DNA from: Litomosoides sigmodontis
Taxonomy: Eukaryota > Nematoda > Chromadorea > Rhabditida > Onchocercidae
Direction of reading: 5' to 3'
Assembly (NCBI GenBank): GCA_963070105.1
Contig: OY718807.1
Span: 6,901,483-6,965,482, forward strand
Length of the DNA: 64,000 nt
In this document: positions 10,288 through 23,122 of the stretch, piece by piece
Layout: the number at the start of each line of letters is the position of its first letter
Position numbering within the stretch: position 1 is the first letter of the stretch
Program-made: the position numbers and the translations under genes
Notes under the pieces: model-generated
What the model was told of the DNA's origin: nothing
The model's input: only the letters and a program-made list of their open reading frames with translations
Database searches by the model: none

Positions 10288-13200
10288 ATGGATCAACAAG
10301 AACTGCCAATGTCTTCAGTGGTAAATACGGCAACTGTCGAACAAGAAAAAAAACGAACTGTTTCTGTAGACGAGGAACTTATCAAAGAGAGAGTCGCTGT
10401 CAAGCCAACTACTTTTGACGTGGAAGACTGTAGCTATATGCTACGTGTACTCGGTGGGTTTTGATATATGATATTTGTTCTAACCATATCAGTATACAGG
10501 TTTTCATTGATTAATTGCGAGTATAGCATCAAATTCATTGTTGTATTAGATTTTAGAAAAAGACGCCTTCTCAACAGTTGTTGCTGCTTTCCGTGCTCAG
10601 GGGATGCTGAATGATTATAAAAGGATATTACTCGAACATCTGAAAACAGCTTTGTTGTACGTTTCCATACTTTATCAAGTTTTAATTACTAGCAAATTGG
10701 ATGAGTGATTATTTTATTGACTCGAGATAGAATTAATATACAGAGTTAGGATACAGTACATAGTTTTTCCTTTTTTTAAAGTTTGGTTGAATTAAAAATC
10801 AAAAATCATGATTTTTTAGTGTATCTGATGAATCTTATCACGCTGAAATACGACAGGCAGCTAATGATGAAATACTGACAAAAATAGCGCAAACGTACGT
10901 CTTTTGATACTAATTTATCCACTATATGAAGAATACATATTCTTTGGCATGCTAATTTTCTTTTTATTGTCAACGGAAGGTTGGAGCAATTTGCAATATT
11001 TGATCGGATTTATAAAGAAGACAAAAAAATGCTGCCGTTTTCCAACTGTGTTTATTGACATTTTTTTTATAGTTTGAGTCCATCGTACGATACATATGCG
11101 CAATGGGGAATCGAAGGCTTGGATCCAGTACCACACTATGATGACGTGAGTTTCAAAATTGATGAATATGCGACGTATAATTTTTTCTCACGATATTTAG
11201 ATTTCGCAAATCTGTGGCTTGAATGCGAGATATTTGCCAAATATTGATTTCATAGCACTTATAATTGGTGTTATTCGATAGACGAAATCATCGTATTATA
11301 TTATCTATTATTTTGAGATCCCCATTCAAGACGATATTGATGATGACAGTAATATAGACCAAAATGTTGCAAATGAATTACTGAGACTTGCAAAAGCTCA
11401 TAATGCAAAGCTACGAAATGCAAGTACAGCACTGCACGAAATGATTGCACTGCCTAAAGCTCCCTATGGTAAGTTATAATGTAAATTCATCGCGTTGCAT
11501 GCACGCCATTTATTGGAATATGCTAGATTATAAAAATGTCGATTTTTGATGTGAATATTGAAATTAATTTGAATATTGGCTATTTTTTTATTTATATTTT
11601 GCACTTTATGAAATATGTTTGCTACAGTCCCAGAAAGGCTGCGTTTACTATTGCGCGAAACGGAAAGTGATTATGAGGGACGTATTGATACATTGCATTC
11701 TGGCGAACGTGAAAGTGGTGCACGAACTTCTCATGTAACTTCTTGTTTCATCAAGACAGAAGCATCGGTTAGTTTTTATTAATACATATTTTTTTTGAGA
11801 CCTCAATTAGTGTACGTAAGGTAGGAGTTAATAATCCTAAAGTTAATAATCCATACTTTTTTCTAGCTGATATTTTTGGAAAACGTGTAAATTCTGTCGT
11901 TATTTTGAGCCAGTGGTAATTCAAATCTTACATATAATGCGAATTTTTTAGCCATTGGATGGAATTCAGCAGTTCACAAGAACAGTACAGAGCTCAGAGG
12001 AAATATGTGTTGGTAATTCAAGACAAAATGCAGCTCTTTACTATGACGTAACACCTTCAACAAGTACGGCACATCCAAGTTCCCTTGAATTAACGACGTC
12101 CTGCCCATCTTCGAGTTCTAGTTCAACTGCAGCTGTAACCTCTGCTGATCAAGCTGTTCTTGTATCAAAGTGTGGTGCTCAAGGTTGTTCTACATTGAAA
12201 TTTTTTGATGTGATTTTGGATGCTTCGGTATTTTATTTTTTATTTATGTCATGGTATTCTATTATCAATTTTGTCTATTCTAGCACTCTGAGTTTGCATT
12301 GGCTTGAACGAGGAAATTGTTGCAAAAGAGAACACTAAATTTATCTTCATTCTTGTTTTTTTCTTTGACTTAAATTTTATTGTTTCAAAGTTAAATGATG
12401 TAGCTGCAGGTGATGAAGATCTCGATTCGCAGATCACTGGAGAACATCTAATACCGAAAAAACGGAGGGTAAGACAGGTGGTATTCATTTTTCAATTTAG
12501 TTACAATTAAGCTAAACTTCCCTCATTATCTCCTTTTCATAGTGTTGAAGTTTCTTCTCTTTTTCCCAATAACATTATTAGAAATTTAGAACGGTTAGCA
12601 GAGGTAAGTGCATCAGTTAAAAAACTATTTGACTTTCTAATAGCAGATCTAGTGGAATTTCGCTGATTTAAATGTAGTAAACTAACAAAGCGCGCCATGA
12701 TATCTCAGGGGTAAACCTTTATGTAACTTAAGCTACGTTTCATCTTTTCGATTTTATTTTTCTTGCGCTTTCATCATTTGAAATTTCATAGTTTTCAGTG
12801 TGAAAGTCTTTTTTCAGCGCGATTTGTCTGCCACATGTGCACGAGTGCTACCATTCAGATTCCAGTCGGCAGCGCCGGGACAGAAAAGTAAACCCATCCG
12901 AGGAAATCCTGATCGTCGGTATGTTTACTGCGAGATTTATTTTTGAATCATAAAGATTCTATAAAAATTAAGTTATATTAAGCCTAAATTATCAATCCAT
13001 GTCGAGAGTATTTTGAATGTTGATTTTATACCATTCAAAACTAGTGACGTTTTTATTAATCGTGTCACGAACAATTGATTATCATTGAAAATTTAAGAAA
13101 TTAAAAAAATTAATTTAGGACTTCAGGTTGCAAATTAAAGACTTGGTTTCTTAATGAATATACTGCATTTTGGGAATGACATTATTTTTACCATCTTTTT

Positions 13201-16200
13201 TCACATATTCATTCTAGTCCACCGAGGCAAGCATCGCTATCAAGCATCTCGAGTTTTCCATCTACGCCTTCATTGCCAAGCAATCCGTCACTTATTGGTA
13301 CTCATCCTCCTCATACTACAGCACTTCCGACGCTTCGTACCATGCCCACTAATTCCACCACAATCAATTCCGGGAGATTTCATCAAGCCCCCCACCTTTT
13401 TGCTTCAGGTTTGAACATATAATTAATGTTTGTTTGGCTACAAATGCGTCTTTTTTGAAAGAAAATCAATAAAGACCTTGTTTCCTGCTATGATAAGTTG
13501 ATGAATTGTAAGAAAAGAGTAACAGGGCAGTAGGATTAATCAGATCATTAATATTCTAGTTAAATTATCAGATATACTTATGAGTAGTTTGATAATCGAG
13601 ATGAGATGATTAGGTTTAGATATTTTACAATTGAAATCTCTTAAGATCTATTAATTAAAGACAGAGGTCTTCTTTTCACGTGCTTCAAGACGTTCAGAAT
13701 TACGTAACATTTATTTAGGCGTAGTTATAAAACGTACGCGAACATTATCTTCCGGAGGAAATGAATCCACAATCTTGGATGGAAGTTCTGCTTTTCCTAG
13801 ACAATTACCTAGTGCACAGAATGTGTTTAGGATACAGCAACCAGTGCAGCGAGCGTATATAAGGTTTGAAGAGTTATTTGTTATATGTTAGTGTGCACAA
13901 TTCTTAATAAGGGACTATAACATTGTAAATGAACAACTTTAAGTTTGGAACTAAATCCCACTATATTTATGCCGAGAGTTTACGCTATTTTTGCACTTCA
14001 AGAACTAATGATACAACTGCTGTGTTTTCTTTCTCAAGCTAAAAGTTTTGTGCCAGCCTTATTAGTTCCATTTTCGACTTGGAGTATCTTCAAACTACCT
14101 CTAAGCAGGCACAGTCATGAGCGTTAAATAGAACAAGTAATGATGTTTAATCATGAAACACAAACCAAAGCCAAACATTCATAGAAAAATGTCAAATCAA
14201 GTTTGTCGAAACAAAATGCACAATTTTTCGTAGTGAATATTTTCTTTAGTATAATTGCAAGTGAACAATCAAGCTTAACATTGCTTGCTTGCTTTCAAAA
14301 AATTTCTAATAGTCTTTGTAGTGTCGAAAGTTCCCCTTTTTTAAGCCTGTATTTTCGTATGTTACACCATGTTCTGTAGATCCTCCAGCGGACAACGATT
14401 TTATGCATCACCAATAGTATCAGCCTACAGTAACCCAAACCGGCCTTATTACTGCAATCCAAATACTGTTGTTGGATTCATGCGCTCAGTATCATCGAGT
14501 TCGCCACGTTCTTCCTATACGATATCATCTGGACCAAGTACGTCATCTGCATGTCATTTACAGCCACAAACAATAACTTCGAACGAAATTCAACGTTTAG
14601 TTGCTCAAGCTTCAGCATCTGGTCAGCCACAACAGTATCGTACTGTTAGAAGGTTATTATATTTTTAGTGTTTAATTCATACATGCTCTATCTATTACTT
14701 TGTTAGCTTTTTTAAAACTATTTTTAAGTCAGTAGAACAGCGGAGATTTTCAGACCACCATCTCGACCGGTCGTTCTAACCAATTCATCACGCCTTTCGA
14801 TTATAAATCAACGTCAGGGATTATCGACTTCCGCCGCACCGTTCATAAATTTAACGGAATCAAACACATGTTCTCTGCAACAACAGCAGCAGCCAGGCGT
14901 TCATTCAGCGCTTCGAGTAACCCACCGTACTATGCCATCATCACCTACAATTGTAGCAGCACAACGTACACACGCTGTTTCTTCAGCAACACATAATGAT
15001 AACAGCTCCCTCTCAACCAGTATGGAATTACAACATATCGATAATGCTAACCTGGAACTACAACAATCCGATTTAGATACCATTGCAGCTGTCAATTCCA
15101 TAACACAAGGTTATATTTCTGCTTCTGAATCAGAGACGGCATAGCATGTTTACTTTCACAAAGTAAAACTACTAACCCCTACATTTTGCCAACAATGCAG
15201 TTTAAAACGAAAATATTTCATGGCATTTCACTTACAGTCATGATATATGTGCTGTAAATTGTTTAATTAAAAAATTCTCCATAACAAAACTTCGCTTTAG
15301 ACAACTAAAGGGCTCTCATATTTGCGATCACAGTGAATTCTTGAAAAATCATGTGGATCTCAAAGTTTGAGTTCTCTTGGTTGCAATCTTTTTTTGCTTT
15401 TAATTATATGATTTTGTGAAGATGGCTTTATTATTTTATTTAGGTAACGATGAAACTATGAGACAGGAATCTGAAACAGATGTGGATAAGTCAGTAATTC
15501 CAGTAAGTCCGAGTGAGACTGCATCTCAAGGTATTAGTTTCTTTCATAATTGTGAAACGAATTACATAAGTAACTTTGCTGACAAACTATTTGTGAAGTG
15601 CGAGTAATGCGATTACCATATTTATTTGTACGGTGCTGTGCAGAAATTTTTTTATTTGATTTTGTAACATGTTCGAGAAATCCTCATTGTTTCTGAAATT
15701 GTAGCTCGTTTGGAATGTGGCGAAATGTTGCTTCACGAAACACGTTGTACTCCATCCAACGATTATGATAATCCAGCTAATGTGCAAGTAGCACAACTTC
15801 AGCAACGTTAGCTTTTTATCATTTTCTTGAGTTTTGTACCATGTTTCATATAGCGATATTTTTCAATTCAGAAGAGTTCAGGATCAAAATATGAAACTAT
15901 ATAGTAGGCTGTGATGTATTCTGAAAATAAGTTGAACCTTTCTTTGTTCACATTTTTTTTAGAATTGTCAAGATCATATTGGCAAAAAGATTTGACTAAG
16001 CTTTTAAATTTACTAAAATTGTAGAGATTCATTAATACTACTCGACCTTTTTATTGGTCTTTCCAGGTAACACGAGCGAAGAAGTTCCCATGGTTGTTAG
16101 TTACTGTGCAGAGAATCAGGATCGTAGCAGTCATTTGATGTCGGAACAGTATGCTAATGGTCTTATTCACCAGGAAGGTCAAAATGTTATTAATTATGTC

Positions 16201-16224
16201 ACTGCATCGCAGTGTATTCAGTGA
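10288..16224 (+). CDS. EMSY: EMSY-like protein with N-terminal ENT domain
   Basis: EMSY is a chromatin protein, in vertebrates tied to BRCA2 and the SIN3/KDM5 corepressor. Exons in phase: 10288-10453, 10557-10656, 10820-10894, 11073-11145, 11282-11468, 11628-11767, 11952-12183, 12410-12468, 12818-12918, 13218-13408, 13719-13863, 14380-14652, 14754-15109, 15444-15530, 15705-15806 and 16067-16224. The ENT domain covers about residues 50-125: YMLRVLEKDAFSTVVAAFRA, MLNDYKRILLEHLK, HAEIRQAANDEILTKIAQ and WGIEGLDPVPHYDD. The last motif matches the EMSY extension after ENT (SIEGRRLVPL-like). The remainder is Ser/Thr/Pro/Gln-rich and low in order, with basic KKRR, as in EMSY. The start is the ATG of MDQQELPMSS; a further upstream exon at 9485 is possible. 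Two oddities: a 61-bp exon-like segment at 12543-12603 breaks the frame if included, and reading through the donor at 15110 ends at 15144 (SESETA stop), which would give a shorter isoform. Exons after 11767 are assigned by phase and composition only. Confidence 0.83.
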
Positions 16225-17082
16225 AAGCGTTTATCATCCAATTTGTTGTTATTTCATGTTGTATTTACAGGTTTCAAGTTGTGAAATTTTTTGAACTTTG
16301 AATTTTATTTTATTGATGTTGATTGGTTTAAAATATTGTTTTTGTCGATACACTTTTTGACGAAGAATTTAAATATGCTTTTTACCACTTAGGATTTAAT
16401 TTTTTCAGTTTAGGTATTGGACATTCCAGCTTTGCTTTACGCATTGATGGGATATACTGAAGTAGGGAAGCTAATGATAGCTTGATTTTTATGGATGTCT
16501 TTTTAGACGAAATTGTTTGGAATTTATAGCTATACAAGCCAAATATATTACTGTTAATTTGTCTCGGTCCATTAAGATTCGATAAAAATTTTTAAAAATT
16601 AATTTATATTTATCTTTTCGTTCAATGGGCGGTATATTTTTTCTTATAAGCCTTATGGAGATCTAATGATACTGCTTGGATCTGTGCTTATGATCATGTT
16701 AAATTTGTTCATATGTATGTACATCTCAATTAAATTTCACCTAGAGAGGCCTTGTGTAGGCGATTTTCTATAATGAACGAACTTTCCTGTAGACGGTTCC
16801 AGTTGTTAAAAGGTGAATTCTTTTGAAAATTTGGACGCCGGTATAACGGGCTTATTATGGCAAATAATTGTTTAACTACACTTATTCGAACTCGAAGTGT
16901 GGTTCTAATTGCAATCTTCCATATACAGGACCGGTGTTTTGCAACTTCGCAAAATCTGAGCATTGGCTTTTATGTCTTTTCACATATGCGATTCTGTGGT
17001 ATCCAGTTCATGATTGTTTTTTCAAATTCTTTGGCGAGTTTTTTATGCGGAGTTCATAAAGTACGTTTTGAGAGGATATAAA
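16225..17082. other. Intergenic, 3' regions of two convergent genes
   Basis: AT-rich sequence after the EMSY-like stop and before the minus-strand gene's stop. Open frames near 16730-17080 on both strands overlap each other, lack splice context and look non-coding. Confidence 0.45.
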
Positions 17083-18326
17083 TCAGTAGTCATTCAAGTA
17101 GTAACAGTATTCGCTTGTAGTTCCAAGCTCACTTGCTTCATCAGGATTCTTCGATTTCTTTTCTGAAATCAATGTTTGGTTATAAATTATATGTATGCAT
17201 TGAATGCTAAATGAAAACACGTTTATCGCAACTGGTCAAGAGCTGGGCAGACTTTCTTTGTTATACGCAGAAAAACTTACTGTGGTTCCACGCGAAAATT
17301 TCGAGCGCGTCATGTGAATGCAACGAATCATGAGGAGAACCGGTAGGTAATTCAGCAGAACTGGAATCACTGAGTTTTGGAAGGCTATGAAATGTTTTTG
17401 TGCTGTTCAGTGGACTCTGACACGTATTACTGAAATCGAAAAATATATTTGTTGAATAGCTTAAGGGTACCGGTAATCATTAAAAACTCATCCTTCTGTT
17501 GTTGACCCAGTTCTTCTCTGATAGATTTCTTTTCATACCCCATGAATGAATTTAATAATTTAATTGAACTTAACCAATGTGGTTAAACTTGATTTACTTA
17601 AAAAAATTTAAAAAAAACTCATAATGACCACGAAGATGCCCGCTAGGAAACAAGAGGCGTTACTAATATGTAAAATGAGTAAAGGATGTTCATTGAGAGA
17701 AAGAAGTAATCCAACATCTAAACCATTTTTATGAAGGTTTTGGAGATTTGAACCTTTCGTGTGAATTGTGCCGGTAGTTTGTCAGGCTATCGGAAAAATC
17801 GAAAGTTGTTCTGAAATTTTTGAAGTACAAAGGATCGAAATATCTAGTTACATGTATGACTCATGATCACTGTTTTTAATTTTTTTATTCAAACTAATCT
17901 AGAAATGTTTAAATATAATAATAGCACGATAGTACGTGGCAGGACTTGCTTGAGTTAAAATCGCTCATTGAATTGTAATTAATCCTTGAAACTCCCAAAC
18001 ATTACTTTTGAGTGTTCTCTGCAGAAATTGGAAATTGGTCGCTGATATTTGAAAAAGTGGTAATAATTGATTGGGATAATTGAACATTATCCTATAAGCG
18101 TTTATGAAATCATTGCCGTTATCACTCTGTCTACCTTGAAATTTGTAAATTAAAGATTGCATCTTACATTTATGAAGTGAAGCCTTCACACTTACAGTAC
18201 CTGCAGGTCAAGGTTGTAGTATGAGCTCTCCAGCGCACGTGGGTCCACAGATGATTCATATTTCGTTTGCTCCACTTTCGCTTGTTTCCCCAACAACTCG
18301 GCTATCAAACTTTTCTGCGGTGGCAT
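17083..18326 (-). CDS. Unrecognised multi-exon protein, possible single-pass membrane protein
   Basis: I do not recognise this gene. Three minus-strand exons are well supported. The first, 18326-18196, starts ATG and reads MPPQKSLIAELLGKQAKVEQ and later ESSYYNLDLQ, ending at donor GTAAGTGTG. Another, 17429-17281, lies between acceptor TTTTCGATTTCAG and donor A|GTAAGTTTTT; it is Ser/Pro-rich, with KLSDSSSAELPTGSPHDSLH and ALEIFAWNH. The last, 17162-17083, follows TTGATTTCAG and reads KKKSKNPDEASELGTTSEY to CYYLNDY and a stop; its phase matches the preceding donor. Between 18140 and 17480 several smaller exons are likely, including a hydrophobic stretch (CFLAGIFVVIM, about 17670-17625 minus) that could be part of a membrane segment, but their exact ends are uncertain and two candidate donors there (ATGA|GTTTTT) are weak. 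A 103-residue plus-strand frame at 18221-18532 is the antisense shadow of the first exon. The tyrosine-rich tail suggests a cytoplasmic signalling tail, which is inference only. Confidence 0.5.
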
Positions 18327-21182
18327 CTCACAAGGAGAATATATGTTATCTAATCATTATTTTCTCTTTCATCCTATCCTTTGCACAATTCCAGTCAAAA
18401 TATCTCAGCGTCATTTATTTCACCACGAATCCACGACTTGTGTTCCATTTTACTTCCCTCTTCTTTTCAGATATTTTTAAGCAAACAAATATTTTTAAAT
18501 GTCAAATTAAAATATCGTACATTTCAAATTAAATTAATGCAACTAACATAAATGTACTTTTTCAGTAGAAATGTTGTCGCATCATTGCAGTTCTCTTCTG
18601 ACATGCCTTTAAAAACTTTTCTACCAAAAATAAATGTCTTCCATATGGACAATGTTAATTCATTAGTTGCGTCAAATTAAAATGCTCAACGAACTACAAT
18701 ACAAATTATACGATCTAAGATCAATTAATTTCACCCCATATTGTTTACTCTACAAACGTTGTGAAACAAATGAGCCGAAAGATATTTTAAAACAACCGTC
18801 TTACTAACCAGGATTTTTTTCAATAATAGTAATTTTTTTAGTTCTTTTCACTATTTATGCTCTTCGCGTAATTCTCATTAGAAACTGTGTAGAGCAATTT
18901 TAAGCAAATATTAAGTGAAAAACAAAGTCTTACATAGCGACTGATAGACAGACCGATTATTATAAGATGGCAATTGTTATGCAAATTTCCATTTAATAAA
19001 ATTATTATCGCATTGTTAGGAGTGGAAGTGCTGCAAAATGTATTCAATGAAGATGTTTGTTACGAAATTTAGCAAAATTTCTCTCGTCATTTGTACAATC
19101 AATCATCTGAACTTTGTAATTTCTCTTCTTTTGCTGCGAAATTAACACATTTCACCTATCAAACAATATTTCTCCCTTTTTTTCTAATTATTTTCTTTCG
19201 TCTTTCCATCAAATTTGCAGCAGAGAAATCAGAAAATTCATTTCATAATTTTCAGCATTCTCATCTCTTTCCTCACTTCCGATTTTCTGTTACAACCTTG
19301 GATTTCCCGATTCCTCATCGATTTAAATTTCACCAAAGTTGAATTCATTAGTGTGCTTCCTCTCAATTCCTTTCTATAAACGGAAATGAGAAAATGTTTT
19401 AAGATATGTTGTGGGTTCATTGCAATTAATTTCTTCTGTGATATTTCGTACTTCCTACTTCGTACTGCCATGCCATAGCGCCTGTAAAATGCTACAATTT
19501 TACGAATGCAATTTGTGAATAGTTTAATTCTAAAATTGTAGAAAGAAAGAATTCATTATCCTGTTTTCTAGCACTCGTATAATGTTATTTGCCTGCCTGT
19601 GATACGTACTACCGCAACTATTATTAATCAGCAATTGATAGGTAATTAATAAATCCGTTCACGAAATAAGCAAGCATGCAAACGATTGATTTTTAAAAAA
19701 GTCTTAAGTGCAGGATTTCTCGATGACAGGAAAAATGTCAACGTTTATCTTTGGCTTACAATGTATTTGATGGTTGAGCAACAGTACGTAACAAATGATT
19801 CGTTGAAAGATTTTGGGCAGAAATAAATTTAAAACGCTTATCCGACTTCAAATAATAGTGAAAATGTAGAAGTGGAAGGAAGCTAGGAGTTGGTAAATGA
19901 TCGATCACTGGCCGCTCCGACTTTTTTATCGTTGCAGTTTTTCTTCTTGCCACCTTTGGCCTTTCCATTTTCTTTAATTTTAAATACTCTATGAGACATT
20001 TGCTATATTAAACTGCATACGTCCTGCTTGTAACTTTTTTGCTAACTGAAACTATCGGTGCCTGAAATATTGCACTTTTCTTGTTTCGTGCAAGAGGAAT
20101 GTACTAAAAAGGTTACATTTAAAATACTAATTTTAGACAGTCATTTTCATAAATTTAAAATGAAAAAGTAAAAAGCAGTATTTCTCACTAATCTTTGCTT
20201 CCTTCCACTTGAACTATCACGTACGATTGACATAAACAAAAGACAGCGACATATATACCATTTAATCCTTTTTCAGTCTTCCTTTCCATAATCATGCCGT
20301 ATCGATGCTACCCACAACGGCAACTGTCCTTTTCACATCTTTCTGTAATTGGTTTGATTGAGCGGTGTTCATTATTCAGAATGAACGGGCAATTTATCGC
20401 TCCTCTCATTTTTCCCTGGCTAGCTAGAAATTTCATAAATTTAAGTTCAATAAACGTTTACCTGATTGAGTGATGTACATCGATGGTTGATCTCCTTATA
20501 TCATCCCCTCTGACATAAAAATATTCGAAATTAGTACAACAAGCACTTTTTGCTTACAAGTAAGTGCTTAAAAGTTTTGAATTTAAGTAAAAATCAAACA
20601 ATCTATTGAATATTTTCATAAGGAACCATTTCAAAAGGAACTGCTTATTTGTAAGTGTTCCGAAGAAAATAATCACAAATTCAGCTGACGGAAAAGTTAA
20701 GGTGATAGAAATATCGTTCATACAAATTATATGAACGATATTTGATTTCATAGGATAAAAAAAATATTTGTTGAGCAAAGCTGAGCAGCACCACAACAGT
20801 ACGACGTACATCTACTTCAGCACTAATTAATAATTCTGAGACTTGTTTTTTCATAACGAGATTAGTGCATATAGCAAAGATTTTACAACGGTATGTTAGC
20901 TTAAGTACAGTTGGGACATAGATGGATAAGTGCGTTTGTGGTTGTGAGATTGGGCAAGGTAGTAAGGTCTGTGTGGTCGAGGAGAGTTGAGTGTAACAAA
21001 TGGTGGCAGCTATGAAAGAGGTCATTATTTCTTAAATATCATCAATTCTTCACCAGCGACATTGTTTATGAAACATTTTTGAATTTTTTTTTTTAAACAT
21101 TCTTTTTAGGAAGTATCCCTTTGAATTCTGGGTTGTATGTGTTATCCGAAAACAGCGACAATCCAATAGCAGTATTTTGTTG
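18327..21182. other. Intergenic region before mig-2
   Basis: No gene supported. An exon-like minus-strand segment at about 18929-19034 (acceptor ATTTTGCAG, donor TAT|GTAAGAC) could be an upstream exon of the preceding gene, but its phase does not join cleanly. A perfect 14-bp inverted repeat lies at 20709-20743. Other open frames are AT-rich and without coding character. Confidence 0.4.
20709..20743. repeat. Perfect 14-bp inverted repeat, 7-nt loop
   Basis: Left arm AAATATCGTTCATA at 20709-20722, right arm TATGAACGATATTT at 20730-20743. The arms are exact reverse complements. It sits about 440 bp before the mig-2 ATG. Function unknown. Confidence 0.9.
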
Positions 21183-22471
21183 ATGTCTGCGCCCTCACGC
21201 CAAATCAAATGTGTTGTGGTTGGTGATGGGACTGTTGGTAAAACATGCATGTTGATATCGTACACAACCGATTCGTTTCCAGTAGAATATGTTCCTACTG
21301 TGTTAGCTTTTTCATTATGTATAAATGCATTCTTATTCTACCATTATACATCCTAAAAGATCCCACTGTTTTTATCTTTATCATGCATGTCTTATGGATT
21401 TTGCTGGGGATAGGCCGTGTTTTATAATTCATTTGAAAGTAAATTCTCGGAAATTCTGATATCTGGATTGGTAGACCTTTTTAAATCAAAAGAAAATCGA
21501 AGCAAAAAAAGTAATAAAGTGGTGTTTATTTTAATACCTTCAATAATGGGAATTCTATTAGTAGGGAAGTGGTTATGAGCATACCGACGAGAGTTAGAAA
21601 ATTTGCTGCAGTTAGTGTTACATCGTATTTGAAGTAACCAAACTTTTTCAGGTTCGATAATTTTTCGGCACAGATGATAGTCGATGGACATCCTGTTAAC
21701 TTAGGCTTATGGGATACCGCTGGACAAGTTAATAAATTTTCATATTTCTTTTATATTACTGCATGAAAAGACTTTTTTAATCTGTAATACCTCTACGAAC
21801 ATGCTCTGAGGATAAGAGAAATACTTTCAGGAGGATTACGACCGTCTCCGACCACTGAGCTATCCACAAACTGATGTATTTGTATTATGTTTCAGCATAG
21901 TTGCTCCGGTTTCTTTCGATAATGTGTTAACCAAGTGGATACCGGAAATACGGCATAATTGCCCTGATGCACCAATCTTGTTGATAGGTTGATGCTAATT
22001 TTTTATTTGAAACATGAGATTAGAAGAGATATTTGCGTTATAGCTACCTTTATAAGGATTTGGCTTCCAGGAACGAAGTTGGATTTGCGAGACGATCCGG
22101 AAACTCTAAGGCAGCTGAATGCTGATGGCAAACAGCCAATTAGCAAAAGTCAAGGACAAAAAGTTGCAAAGCGAATTAGAGCTGTTAAATATCTTGAATG
22201 TAGTGCCTTGACACAACAAGGTCTGAAAGCCGTGAGTTTCTTTCTTCATTGCTTTGAAAGTTTTCGAATATTTTTAGGCTTACGGGATATAAACAGTCCG
22301 CTATTACGACCCTGAGTTGAAAATTATTTAAACTACGGTGTTGAAATATAGAAAATGAAGTTTTCAAAGACTAGTAGGCAAAAATCAATATTTCAGGTAT
22401 TTGAAGAAGCAGTCCGAGCAGTCATAGCACCTAAACCAACTGGTAAAAACAAGAATTGTACGGTTCTATAG
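21183..22471 (+). CDS. mig-2: Rac-family small GTPase MIG-2
   Basis: Rac/RhoG-like molecular switch at the plasma membrane, controlling cell and axon migration via actin in nematodes. Exons 21183-21301, 21652-21727, 21831-21987, 22071-22231 and 22397-22471 give 195 aa in phase. The start [16 protein letters not shown] is preceded by acceptor TTTTTAG near 21111. Motifs: P-loop GDGTVGKT, effector region [17 protein letters not shown], switch [21 protein letters not shown], base-specificity GTKLDLRD, and [11 protein letters not shown]. The tail is CTVL, a CAAX box ending in Leu, which predicts geranylgeranylation. The N-terminal [20 protein letters not shown] and [20 protein letters not shown] favour MIG-2 over CED-10/RAC-2 or CDC-42. 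Confidence 0.95.
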
Positions 22472-23122
22472 TATTCGTTTTTTCGTGCATTTTATATGAA
22501 AAGCAAAAGTCCATTTTCAGTGGTTTGAAAAAATAGCACAATTTTCACACACAAAAAAAATAGGTTCTGATTTCGGTGCCAGGTTTTGTTAATTACCCCG
22601 TATTCTTCCTTTGATAAGCCTTACCATTTATATTTTCTTCTCATGTAGCTTTAGATGTTTTGTTCTTGATCAAGCGTTTAAAATTTACTTAAAATTTTGC
22701 TTGCTAAAACTATTCTCGGAAAAGAATTCTTTTCCCTACGCTAGGTTAGTGATTACGAAGATGCATCTGTTCTTTAGTTTTTTTTTTTAAAATTATCTTG
22801 AGATTATTAACAACACCATAAAATTAGTCACATTCGAACCGCAATCTATTAAAAAACCCTATGTTCATGTCACATAGTTTTTCTCTACCAATTGCATTTC
22901 GTTAATTGTGATTCCCACTATTAGTATTTGTTATTTTCGAGCTACTTAAAATCTTTCCGTTTCCTCACAAGATCACTTAGCGCGATGTATTTCACATCAT
23001 CGATCACCTTTCACACGCAACTATTAATTTTGTTTTATTTTCTCATTTGGTTCTCATGCGCCTTTTGAACTCCTTTATTTTACTGGCGACTCGAATCGCA
23101 TGTGTAAATGGTTAACTTCTAG
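22472..23122. other. Intergenic region after mig-2
   Basis: AT-rich sequence holding the mig-2 3' UTR and possibly unidentified 5' exons of the next gene. A short signal-peptide-like frame starting MYFTSSITFH near 22984 exists but does not splice in phase to the next exons. Confidence 0.35.

Noticed and set aside
18221..18532. 103-residue plus-strand frame
   Set aside because: Antisense to a better supported minus-strand exon that starts MPPQKSLIAELLG and ends at GTAAGTGTG.
20681..21025. 114-residue minus-strand frame upstream of mig-2
   Set aside because: It runs through the 14-bp inverted repeat, has AT-driven composition and shows no motif or splice support.
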